Shown one piece after another: positions 49,315-56,998 of a stretch of DNA of 64,000 nucleotides. The notes below the pieces were generated by a model that saw only the letters and a program-made list of their open reading frames with translations, did not search any database and was not told the DNA's origin. A program made the translations under genes and the position numbers. Source of the DNA: Mycobacterium colombiense. GTDB taxonomy: Bacteria > Actinomycetota > Actinomycetes > Mycobacteriales > Mycobacteriaceae. The stretch lies in contig NZ_MBEI01000043.1 of assembly GCF_001953985.1 (NCBI RefSeq), positions 38,196 to 102,195 of the forward strand. The letters run 5' to 3'. The first letter of the stretch is position 1; every line of letters begins with the position of its first letter.

Positions 49315-50865
49315 ATGCCCTTCGACGGAGCCGTGTCGCGGACTGACGTCCTGGCAGCGCTATCTCTGGCTATCGACCTCGGGCTCGGGCAGCCGATGGA
49401 TCACATGCTGCGGTCGGCGGCGATGGGCTCGAGATTGGCGACGCGGCTGGGGCTCGACGAGCGCGAGTGCGGGACCGTTTTCTACACGGCCCTGGTGATG
49501 TGGATCGGCTGTCACGCCGACTCGCATGAGTATGCGCAGTGGTTCGGCGACGACATCGCGGTGCGACATGACAGCCACTACATCGACTGGTCCGGCACGC
49601 CATACCGTCGATTTCTCATGAGCAATCTTGGCCGTGGGACGACGTTGCCGAAACGCGCCCAGTTGGCGGCCAAGGTTTTCTGGGACGCACGCGGGAATCT
49701 CGGCGCGTTGGTGCAGTCCCATTGCCTGTCGGCCGCGCTGCTCGCCGAGGAGATCGGGCTGGGCGCCGATGTGTGTAAAGCCCTGCCCTATGCGTACGAA
49801 CGGTGGGACGGCAGCGGCCTTCCCGCCGGAGCCGCCGGACACCAGATACCCGTGGCGATGCGGGTGGCGCAAATCTCCGACATCGCCGACGTGCACCATC
49901 GCGCTTACGGCGCGGGCGCCGCGGTCGCGGAGATTCGCCGTCGCAGCGGCAAACAGTTCGACCCGGATATCGTCGCGGTGTTCACCGCCGCCGCCGACGA
50001 CCTGCTGCGCGAGAACGAAGACGTGTGGTCGACCGCCGCCTGCCTGGCTCCAGATCCGGGCGAAGCGCTGAGCGGACCCGCGCTGGACCGGCTCCTGTGC
50101 GCGATGGGTGACTTCGCGGATCTGAAATGCCCCTTCACGCTCGGCCATTCGCGTGCCGTCGCGCAGCTGGCGGAAAGCGCCGGGCAATGCGCGGGGCTGC
50201 CGCAAGACGAGATCGATATCCTGCGTCGCGCCGGATACGTTCACGATCTCGGTCGCATCGGCGTGTCCAACCGGGTGTGGGAAAAGCCGGGCGCTTTAAC
50301 CGATGTCGAGCGCGAGCGGGTGCATTTGCATCCCTATTTGACGGGCAGGATTTTGGCCCGGGTCGGTGGACTGAAGGCCGTCCGCGAGGTCGCGGTGAAC
50401 CACCACGAGCGACTGGACGGCTCGGGCTACCCGAACGGCCTGCGCGGTGATGACCTGTCGGTTCGCGACCGTCTGCTCGCGGCCGCCGAAAGCTATTGCT
50501 CCTCAACGGAACCCCGACCCTATCGTGATGCCCGGGACGGGGACGCCGCGGCCAGGAAACTGCGAGACGAAGCGGTCCGTGGCCGCCTGGACGGCGACGC
50601 GGTCGAGGCCGTCCTGCAGGCCGCGGGCCACCGGCCGTCGCGCAGGGCCGCCAGGCCGGCGGGGTTGACCCGGCGCGAGGCCGAGGTGTTACTCCATGTC
50701 GCGCAGGGGCTCTCCAATAAGGAGATCGCGTCGGCGCTCTGGATCTCCGAGAAGACGGTACGTAATCACGTCGAACACATCTACGCCAAGATCGAGGTCT
50801 CGAACCGGATCGGGGCCAGCTTGTACGCGACCCGCCACGGCCTGACCGGCGGCGCAGCCAACTGA
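49315..50865 (+). CDS. HD-GYP-type phosphohydrolase fused to a LuxR DNA-binding domain
   Basis: A 516-residue protein. Residues ~130-205 hold a degenerate HD-like half (YERWDGSGLPAG at 161-172). Residues ~275-400 hold a second with HD at 310-311 (YVHDLGRIGV), HPYLTGRIL and the HHERLDGSGYPNG motif (363-375). A LuxR-type helix-turn-helix ends the protein (LTRREAEVLLHVAQGLSNKEIA, split near 451-472, and EKTVRNHVEHIYAKI). The domains suggest a nucleotide-responsive transcription factor. It precedes an adenylate cyclase by 68 bp. It replaces Rv3239c at this position. Confidence 0.88.
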   Translation: MPFDGAVSRTDVLAALSLAIDLGLGQPMDHMLRSAAMGSRLATRLGLDERECGTVFYTALVMWIGCHADSHEYAQWFGDDIAVRHDSHYIDWSGTPYRRFLMSNLGRGTTLPKRAQLAAKVFWDARGNLGALVQSHCLSAALLAEEIGLGADVCKALPYAYERWDGSGLPAGAAGHQIPVAMRVAQISDIADVHHRAYGAGAAVAEIRRRSGKQFDPDIVAVFTAAADDLLRENEDVWSTAACLAPDPGEALSGPALDRLLCAMGDFADLKCPFTLGHSRAVAQLAESAGQCAGLPQDEIDILRRAGYVHDLGRIGVSNRVWEKPGALTDVERERVHLHPYLTGRILARVGGLKAVREVAVNHHERLDGSGYPNGLRGDDLSVRDRLLAAAESYCSSTEPRPYRDARDGDAAARKLRDEAVRGRLDGDAVEAVLQAAGHRPSRRAARPAGLTRREAEVLLHVAQGLSNKEIASALWISEKTVRNHVEHIYAKIEVSNRIGASLYATRHGLTGGAAN

Positions 50866-50882
50866 GCAAGCCCCTCCGATCT

Positions 50883-50900
50883 ATGGGGCGAACGCCCCAT
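50883..50900. promoter_or_regulatory. Short perfect hairpin before the adenylate cyclase
   Basis: ATGGGGCG (50883-50890) and CGCCCCAT (50893-50900) are perfect 8-bp arms with a 2-bp centre. It lies 34 bp before the cyclase ATG and 17 bp after the HD-GYP/LuxR stop. As DNA it is a palindromic operator candidate; the GGGGC core also occurs in the longer repeat at 53634-53700. Confidence 0.45.
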
Positions 50901-50933
50901 GTCCCCGCCGGGAATCGAGGCGAACATTTTTGT

Positions 50934-51737
50934 ATGACTAGCAATTCCAGTGGCCCAGCGGCCGCCCCATCGGAAGGGCAGCCGGCGCCCTCGTCGGCGC
51001 TCTGGGATCGGGTACTCACCGACGGCCACGCGCCGCTGGTCAGGGCCAGGCACGCGTTTCGCTACCTGCCGTCGGCGCCGCGATGCAAGCTGTGCAACAA
51101 CCCGTTCGGCGGACCGGTCGGCCGGCTCTTCGCCGTGGCCGGCTTCCGCCGATCGCGCAAGAATCCCAACCTGTGCATGCGATGCTGCGACGCGCTGCCG
51201 CAGGGCGGAGCGGAGGTCGACATCGCGGTGCTGTTCGCCGACGTTCGCGGCTCCACCGCGCTGGGTCACCGTCGGGCCGCCGCGGACTTCGCCGCGTTGC
51301 TCAACCGGTTCTACTGCGCCGCAACGCAAACGCTGCTGCGCCATGACGCCGTGATCGACAAACTCATCGGCGACGAGGTGATGGCGTTCTTCGTCCGCGG
51401 CATCAGCGGCCCCGGGTATCGTCAACGGGCCGTCGAGGCGGGAGTCGACCTGCTCGAAGCGGTGGGGTACGGCACACCCGGTGGAGCGTGGCTGGACGTC
51501 GGCGTCGCGGTGCACGCGGGCGTCGCATACGTGGGCAACGTGGGCGGGGCCGTCGTCGATTTCACCGCCCTCGGTCGCCCGGTCAACGCCGCGGCCCGGA
51601 TGCAACAACGTGCAGCCGGTGGCGAGTTGTTGATCGCCAGTGGCGTCGCCGACGAGATGACGGCGAACATGGCGCGGCGCACGCTCAGCCTGCGGGGACA
51701 AGAAGAGCCGATCAACGTTTTCGTCCACCAAGCCTGA
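50934..51737 (+). CDS. Class III adenylate cyclase with N-terminal Cys cluster
   Basis: A 267-residue soluble cyclase from ATG 50934. Residues C51, C54, C81, C84 and C85 (CKLC and CMRCC) form a probable metal-binding site before the catalytic domain. Metal ligands are D103 (FADVRGST) and D147 (KLIGDE); K143 and D209 are the adenine-specifying pair; N218 and R222 are the transition-state residues. All key positions are present, so cAMP production is likely. The cyclase is not membrane-bound. It converges with the ABC transporter gene. Confidence 0.9.
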   Translation: MTSNSSGPAAAPSEGQPAPSSALWDRVLTDGHAPLVRARHAFRYLPSAPRCKLCNNPFGGPVGRLFAVAGFRRSRKNPNLCMRCCDALPQGGAEVDIAVLFADVRGSTALGHRRAAADFAALLNRFYCAATQTLLRHDAVIDKLIGDEVMAFFVRGISGPGYRQRAVEAGVDLLEAVGYGTPGGAWLDVGVAVHAGVAYVGNVGGAVVDFTALGRPVNAAARMQQRAAGGELLIASGVADEMTANMARRTLSLRGQEEPINVFVHQA

Positions 51738-51781
51738 GCCCGCGGCAAAAATTCAACCATGGTGTGCCCCTTAGGTTTACA

Positions 51782-51828
51782 CACGCCGGAGCCCGCGATC
51801 CCGGTCAAGGATCGCGGGCTCCGGCGTG
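51782..51828. terminator. Bidirectional terminator: perfect 20-bp hairpin
   Basis: Arms 51782-51801 and 51809-51828 are exact inverted repeats, GC-rich, with a 7-nt loop. It lies between the convergent cyclase and ABC transporter genes and ends 4 bp from the transporter stop. No T-run follows, as is common for mycobacterial terminators. Confidence 0.8.
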
Positions 51829-51832
51829 GCCG

Positions 51833-53554
51833 TCATCGCTTGGATGCGCCGGGCCGGGATCGCCGGTCCAGCAACCACGCGGTGGCCAGCGTGAGGACGA
51901 CGGCGAACGAGACCAGCGCGAGGAGGCTTACCACGTTGCCGCCCTGAAAGGTCTGCCGGTAGGCGGACATCGCGGGCAGCGTGGTGGTGTAGCGGTCGAG
52001 TTGCAGGTCGCGGCCCAACGCGTCGAAGGCGTGGCGGTTGGACAGGACCAGGCTCATCAGGCGTCCGGGCGTGGCCATCTGGTCGACGGGCACGATGGCA
52101 CCACCGAATTGAACCTGGGGGAAGCACAGCATCGGCAGGGCAAGGGCCGCCTGCGCGGCGTTGGAGACCGCGGCCGAGGCGAAAAGCCCCAGCGCCAGTG
52201 CCGAGATCGCTTCGATCACAATCGTGGCGAACAGCAAGGCGTACACGTGCCACCCGAGCGCGGGGAGCCGTCCGAGCGCGCGCAGCACCACCAGCAACAC
52301 CGCGCTCACTCCGGCCAGAACCGGAAGCAGCGCCGTCACCTTCGATGCCACGTAGGCGCCCACGCTGAGACCGGCCAGGCGTTCGCGGCGGAAGACGGCC
52401 ATCTCGCCGACGATCTGTAGCAGGCCGTAGGTGAGTCCGAAGAAGAAGCCGTCGAAGGCGATCCAGAACACGATCTGGGCTGGGCCGACGCCGGCGGCGT
52501 CACCCGGATCGAACGAGCCTCGCTTGAACAACGTCGCCATCATCACCGTCACGAGCACCGGCGAGCCGAGCAGGATCGCCAGGGTCAGCCGATTGCGGAA
52601 GAGAACGTCGACGTTGCGTCGGGTCAGCAGCCACCATTGCCGGACCATGCCCGTGCGGTTGGCGTCGGACGCCGTGGCCGATACAACCTTCCGAATGAAG
52701 CCGGGCCGGGCTGGCGGCTTCTCGCGGCTGTCCGCGAACCGCTCAGCCCAGATCCGCGGCGTGCGCTCTTGAGCCAGGCGCTCGTACACCTCGGTGAGGT
52801 TTTCCACGCCGAAGTAGCGCCGGGCCGCACCCGGGCTGCCGGTGAAAGCGAGGTGGCCGTCGCGGGCCAGGAAGACCACCCGGTCGCACTGCTCGATGGC
52901 GGCCGGCTCGTGGGTGGTCAGGACGACGGTGACGCCGCGTTGGCTGAGCCGGCGCAGCAGGCGCATCACCTCAGCGGCGGTCGAGGGATCGAGCCCGGAC
53001 GTGGGTTCGTCGAGGAAGAAGAGGCGTGGCCGGGTCAGCAACTCCACCGCGATGCTGGCCCGCTTGCGCTGCCCGCCGGACAGCGCCCGCACCGGCACAT
53101 CGGCCCGGTCGGACAGGTCGAGGCTCTGCAGGGTCTCGTCGACGATCCGCTCCGCTTCGGCCGCGGATGTGCCGGCGGGGAGCCGCAGCAGCGCCGCGTA
53201 GCGCAGGGTGCGGCGCAGGGGCATCTCGAGGTGGATGATGTCGTCCTGGGGGACGTAGCCGACCGTCGCGCCGGCGCTGGCGCGGGGGACGACGCCGTCG
53301 TGCCGAACCTCGCCCGCAGACGGCGGTTGCAATCCCGCGAGGACCTCCAGCAACGTGGTTTTGCCGGCTCCGCTACCGCCGGCGATGGCGACCAATTCGC
53401 CGGGCTCCACGGAGAGCGACATGGTCTGCAGGAGTTGCCGGCCGCTGACGCGCCGGCCCACATCGATTGCGTCGATCCGTGCGCCGTCCGGCACGTGCGC
53501 TGGGTGGGCAACGAGCAGCTCGATGGCTGGGGCGTTGCATGTCGATTCGCTCAT
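51833..53554 (-). CDS. ABCG-type ABC transporter (ATPase-permease fusion)
   Basis: A 573-residue half-transporter; ATG 53554 has GGAGATGA just upstream, so a longer frame to 53602 is not used. The N-terminal ATPase has Walker A GGSGAGKTT (59-67), the signature LSGGQRKR, Walker B LFFLDEPTSGLD and the H-loop in TTHEP. The C-terminal ABC2-type membrane domain has six hydrophobic segments. It resembles the ATPase-permease part of Rv1747 without the FHA domains. Probably a lipid or glycoconjugate exporter acting as a dimer. Confidence 0.92.
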   Translation of the reverse strand: MSESTCNAPAIELLVAHPAHVPDGARIDAIDVGRRVSGRQLLQTMSLSVEPGELVAIAGGSGAGKTTLLEVLAGLQPPSAGEVRHDGVVPRASAGATVGYVPQDDIIHLEMPLRRTLRYAALLRLPAGTSAAEAERIVDETLQSLDLSDRADVPVRALSGGQRKRASIAVELLTRPRLFFLDEPTSGLDPSTAAEVMRLLRRLSQRGVTVVLTTHEPAAIEQCDRVVFLARDGHLAFTGSPGAARRYFGVENLTEVYERLAQERTPRIWAERFADSREKPPARPGFIRKVVSATASDANRTGMVRQWWLLTRRNVDVLFRNRLTLAILLGSPVLVTVMMATLFKRGSFDPGDAAGVGPAQIVFWIAFDGFFFGLTYGLLQIVGEMAVFRRERLAGLSVGAYVASKVTALLPVLAGVSAVLLVVLRALGRLPALGWHVYALLFATIVIEAISALALGLFASAAVSNAAQAALALPMLCFPQVQFGGAIVPVDQMATPGRLMSLVLSNRHAFDALGRDLQLDRYTTTLPAMSAYRQTFQGGNVVSLLALVSFAVVLTLATAWLLDRRSRPGASKR

Positions 53555-53633
53555 GATTTCATCTCCGTGCTTTGTCGAAGTAGGCCTGTCACGGGCGATC
53601 ATCGGTCCACCCCGGGCACCGCCACATGAGGCG

Positions 53634-53700
53634 TTTGCCCCAAATGATCGAATCGCCCGGTCAGCGACGCCCAGACCGCGCTCGCAGAAATTGGGGCAAA
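53634..53700. promoter_or_regulatory. Paired inverted repeat between ABC transporter and mddA-like gene
   Basis: TTTGCCCCAA (53634-53643) and TTGGGGCAAA (53691-53700) are perfect 10-bp inverted repeats 47 bp apart, in the divergent promoter region. Both are also followed by or contain CAAATGA. Their spacing of 57 bp centre to centre, about five helical turns, suits a looping regulator bound at both sites. Confidence 0.55.
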
Positions 53701-53742
53701 TGACCTATTTGCGCGCGGCCCGATCAGGCGCACAATCAGCAA

Positions 53743-54510
53743 ATGAAGCGTTACCTGACGGTCGGCTACGGCGCGGCCGCTTATCTGCTTTTTCTTGCCG
53801 TATTTCTGTACCTTGTCGCATTCGTGGGCAACTTCTGGGTGCCGCGAACGGTCGACCATGGGGTATCCGCGCCGATCGGCCAGGCGGTGTTGGTCAACAT
53901 GCTGCTGCTCGGTCTGTTCGGCCTCCAGCACAGCGTCATGGCACGGCCGGGGTTCAAGGCGCGGTGGACGCGGGTGGTGCCGCCGCCGATAGAGCGCAGC
54001 ACTTACGTGATGCTGTCCAACGCCGTGCTGGTGCTGCTCTATTGGCAATGGCGGACGATGCCGGCCGTTATCTGGGACGTGGAACTACCGGCCGGACGCC
54101 TGGTGTTGTGGACGCTGTTCGGGCTCGGTTGGGTGATCGCCTTGGCGTCGACGTTCATGATCAACCATTTCGACCTGTTCGGGCTCCGGCAGGTGTATCT
54201 GTCGTGGCGCGGAAAACCCTACACGCACATAGCTTTTCACGTTCGGTTCTTCTACCGGCTGGTGCGCCACCCGCTCATGCTCGGCTTTATCATCGCCTTC
54301 TGGGCGGCGCCCACCATGACGGCCGGACACCTGCTGTTCTCGATCGTGATGACCGGTTACATCCTGGTCGCCACCCGGATCGAGGAGCGCGACCTGGTGG
54401 CCGCGCTGGGCGATGACTATCGCAACTACCGCCGCGAGGTGCCGGCGTTGCTGCCGCTAGGACGCCGGCCGCGCGGTGGCCCCAGCCGACCGGCGGACGC
54501 CCCGGGCTGA
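53743..54510 (+). CDS. mddA: Methanethiol S-methyltransferase-like membrane protein
   Basis: A 255-residue integral-membrane protein with about five hydrophobic segments and the isoprenylcysteine methyltransferase-like C-terminal signature YRLVRHPLMLGF and RIEERDL...GDDYRNYRREVP. This matches the Rv3238c/MddA family, which converts methanethiol to dimethyl sulfide using SAM. The identification at this locus is from recalled synteny. The downstream antiporter genes are on the same strand. Confidence 0.85.
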   Translation: MKRYLTVGYGAAAYLLFLAVFLYLVAFVGNFWVPRTVDHGVSAPIGQAVLVNMLLLGLFGLQHSVMARPGFKARWTRVVPPPIERSTYVMLSNAVLVLLYWQWRTMPAVIWDVELPAGRLVLWTLFGLGWVIALASTFMINHFDLFGLRQVYLSWRGKPYTHIAFHVRFFYRLVRHPLMLGFIIAFWAAPTMTAGHLLFSIVMTGYILVATRIEERDLVAALGDDYRNYRREVPALLPLGRRPRGGPSRPADAPG

Positions 54511-54567
54511 GACTCTTTGCCTCCAGCCGCTTACGGCAGCCCCCGTCGACCTGTCAGGATTGACGGT

Positions 54568-55050
54568 ATGGATGTCAAGGAGGTGTTGCTCCCCGGGGTC
54601 GGCCTTCGCTACGAATTCACCGATCAAAAGGGCGACCGCATCGGCATCATCGCGCGGCGCAGCGGCGATTTCGACGTCGTCGTGTACGCCCGCGAAGATC
54701 CGGACGAGGCCCGGCCGCTGCTGCACCTCAGCGACCAGGAGGCCGAGGCCGTGGCCCAGATCCTGGGGGCGCCGCGGATCGCCCAGCGATTCACCGAGCT
54801 GGCCCGCGAGATTCCCGGGCTCGAGACCGGCCAGGTGCACATCCTGGCCGGCAGCCCCTTCGTGGATCACCCGCTGGGAGACACGCGGGCGCGCACCCGC
54901 ACCGGCGCGTCCATCGTGGCGATCGTGCGCAACGAGCAAGTGCTCGCCTCACCCGGACCCGCCGAGATGCTGCACGTCCAAGACGTTCTGATCGTGATCG
55001 GCACCGAAGACGGCATCGCGGGCGTCGAGAAGATCATCGACAAAGGCTGA
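54568..55050 (+). CDS. Antiporter regulatory subunit with RCK_C domain
   Basis: A 160-residue soluble protein from ATG 54568. The C-terminal ~75 residues form a TrkA-C (RCK_C) domain (ASIVAIVRNEQVLASPGP, VLIVIGTEDGIAGVEKII), which binds a ligand and gates cation transporters. The N-terminal part is specific (VLLPGVGLRYEFTDQKGDRIGIIARRSG). It lies 4 bp before the CPA2 antiporter, forming a two-gene unit as in Rv3237c-Rv3236c. Confidence 0.9.
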   Translation: MDVKEVLLPGVGLRYEFTDQKGDRIGIIARRSGDFDVVVYAREDPDEARPLLHLSDQEAEAVAQILGAPRIAQRFTELAREIPGLETGQVHILAGSPFVDHPLGDTRARTRTGASIVAIVRNEQVLASPGPAEMLHVQDVLIVIGTEDGIAGVEKIIDKG

Positions 55051-55054
55051 GCCG

Positions 55055-56212
55055 GTGCAGATTTCGGGGACGCTGCTTTTGCAACTCGGCGCCCTCCTGG
55101 CCACTCTGGCCGTATTGGGCGCCGCCGCGAGGCGATTCGCGTTGTCGCCCATCCCCGTCTACCTGCTGGCGGGCCTGTCCCTGGGCAACGGCGGCATCCT
55201 GCCGGTGTCCACCGGTGGCCAGTTCATCACCACCAGCGCACCCATCGGCGTCGTGTTGCTGCTGCTGACCCTGGGCTGCGAGTTCTCGGTGGCCGAATTC
55301 TCCAGCAGCATGCGCCACCACCTGCCGTCGGCGGCCGTCGACATCGTCCTCAACGCCGCGCCCGGCGCGATCGCCGGCTGGCTACTGGGATTGGACGGCG
55401 TGGCCATCCTGTGCCTGGCCGGCGTCACCTACATCTCCTCCTCGGGAGTCATCGCACGGCTGCTGGAGGACCTGAAGCGACTGGGTAACCGGGAGACGCC
55501 GGCCGTGCTGTCGGTGCTGGTGCTCGAAGACTTCGCGATGGCCGCCTATCTGCCGCTCTTCGCGGTCCTGGCGTCGGGCGGCGGATGGCTGCACGCAGTC
55601 GGCGGCATGGCGGTGGCGGTGGGCGCTTTGGTGGTGGCGTTCGCCGCGTCCTACCGGTGGGGTCACCACGTGGAGCGGCTCGTGCAACACCCCGACTCCG
55701 AACAGCTGATGCTGCGGGTGCTGGGGATCACCCTGATCGTGGCGGCGATGGCCGAGTCGCTGCACGCCTCGGCCGCGGTCGGTGCGTTCCTGGTGGGGCT
55801 GACCCTGACCGGCGAGACTGCCGAGCGGGCCCGCCAGGTGCTCAGCCCGCTGCGCGACTTGTTCGCTGCCATCTTCTTCCTGGCAATCGGCTACTCGGTG
55901 GACCCGCATGAGTTGATCCCGATGATTCCGGCGGCGCTGATCCTGGCCGCGGTGACCGCGGCGACCAAGGTGGCCACCGGGATCTTCGCCGCGCGGCATG
56001 ACGGGGTGGCGCGGCGCGGGCAGTTGCGCGCGGGCACCGCGCTGATCGCCCGCGGCGAGTTCTCGTTGATCATCATCGGATTGGCCGGCAAGTCGCTGCC
56101 CGCGGTCGCGGCGCTGGCGACGTCCTACGTTTTCATCATGGCGATCGCGGGGCCCATCCTCACCCGCTACACGGGCGGTCCGCGGGCGGCCGGCGCGGCG
56201 CCGGCGGCCTGA
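55055..56212 (+). CDS. CPA2-family monovalent cation:proton antiporter
   Basis: A 385-residue transporter from GTG 55055 with about 11-12 hydrophobic segments. Kef/CPA2 features are LLLTLGCEFSVAEF, SSSGVIARLLEDLKRLGNRETPAVLSVLVLEDF (in parts) and IARGEFSLIIIGLA. The ED of VLEDF is the usual ion-binding Asp region. There is no fused RCK domain, and the separate subunit upstream supplies it. Exchanges K+ or Na+ for H+. Confidence 0.93.
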   Translation: MQISGTLLLQLGALLATLAVLGAAARRFALSPIPVYLLAGLSLGNGGILPVSTGGQFITTSAPIGVVLLLLTLGCEFSVAEFSSSMRHHLPSAAVDIVLNAAPGAIAGWLLGLDGVAILCLAGVTYISSSGVIARLLEDLKRLGNRETPAVLSVLVLEDFAMAAYLPLFAVLASGGGWLHAVGGMAVAVGALVVAFAASYRWGHHVERLVQHPDSEQLMLRVLGITLIVAAMAESLHASAAVGAFLVGLTLTGETAERARQVLSPLRDLFAAIFFLAIGYSVDPHELIPMIPAALILAAVTAATKVATGIFAARHDGVARRGQLRAGTALIARGEFSLIIIGLAGKSLPAVAALATSYVFIMAIAGPILTRYTGGPRAAGAAPAA

Positions 56213-56225
56213 CCGGGGGCCGCCG

Positions 56226-56786
56226 TCACCCGATGTGCAGGGCCACCACCATCCACCGGGTGCCGCCCGCGGCGCCGACCTGCTCGACGCGGCAGGCGAT
56301 GGCGTGGATCCGGTTGCCGCGGCTGTAGGAACCGAAGACCTCGGCCGCCGAGTCCGGATCACGGTGACCGGCCGCCTGTAGCCGCATGCGGCGCAACACC
56401 GCGGCGCCTCGATTACGGCCCGCGGCCGAACGGCCAACTGCGGCCACCGAATCCACCAGGCTCGGCGCCAACAGCGGATTGAGCTGGGCCGCGGGCCGGC
56501 GGCGGTCGATGACCTCCAGCACCCGGCGCAGCGCGGCGTCGGCGAAGATGGCCGCCTGACGCAGCCGCGGGGACATGACCGTGCCGGGATCCGGCGCCGG
56601 CGCCCGGCTGGGCTGCCCGGTGTAGGACCGCGGCGGCGCGTGGCTGTTGCGGCGGCGCGATACGGGGCGTGGCGATTGCCGGCACTGGGCGACGGTGTGC
56701 GGTACGTCCTGCGTTGGCGGCTCGTAGTCGACGACTGGTATGACGGTGAAAGCGTCAGGTGGATTCGGAACAGGACTAGTGTTCAA
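56226..56786 (-). CDS. Rv3235-family protein
   Basis: A 186-residue protein. No ATG or GTG gives a better start: the TTG at 56784-56786 is preceded by GGAGAG at a good distance, and an upstream stop blocks longer versions. The N-terminal ~60 residues are Pro/Arg-rich; the conserved part (RQAAIFADAALRRVLEV...RRPAAQL) is a small alpha-beta domain ending in strands (HAIACRVEQVG, WMVVALHIG). The family is actinobacterial and of unknown function, often near secA. Confidence 0.82.
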   Translation of the reverse strand: MNTSPVPNPPDAFTVIPVVDYEPPTQDVPHTVAQCRQSPRPVSRRRNSHAPPRSYTGQPSRAPAPDPGTVMSPRLRQAAIFADAALRRVLEVIDRRRPAAQLNPLLAPSLVDSVAAVGRSAAGRNRGAAVLRRMRLQAAGHRDPDSAAEVFGSYSRGNRIHAIACRVEQVGAAGGTRWMVVALHIG

Positions 56787-56998
56787 CGCGCACTCTCCAA
56801 CTCTTCGGCCGGACCTTCGAGGCTGCTGGAGAGGGGCAGACGGTGGTTAGTCGTGGTCATCATGGCACAACTCGACCGCACGCGTACCCACGCTGACTTG
56901 TGTACGGCCACACGGTTACCGTGGGCGGGACATCGGGCCCCAATGGCCCCGGGGCCCCGAGCGTACGGGCGACGAACTGACCAGGAGGACAGCGCCGC

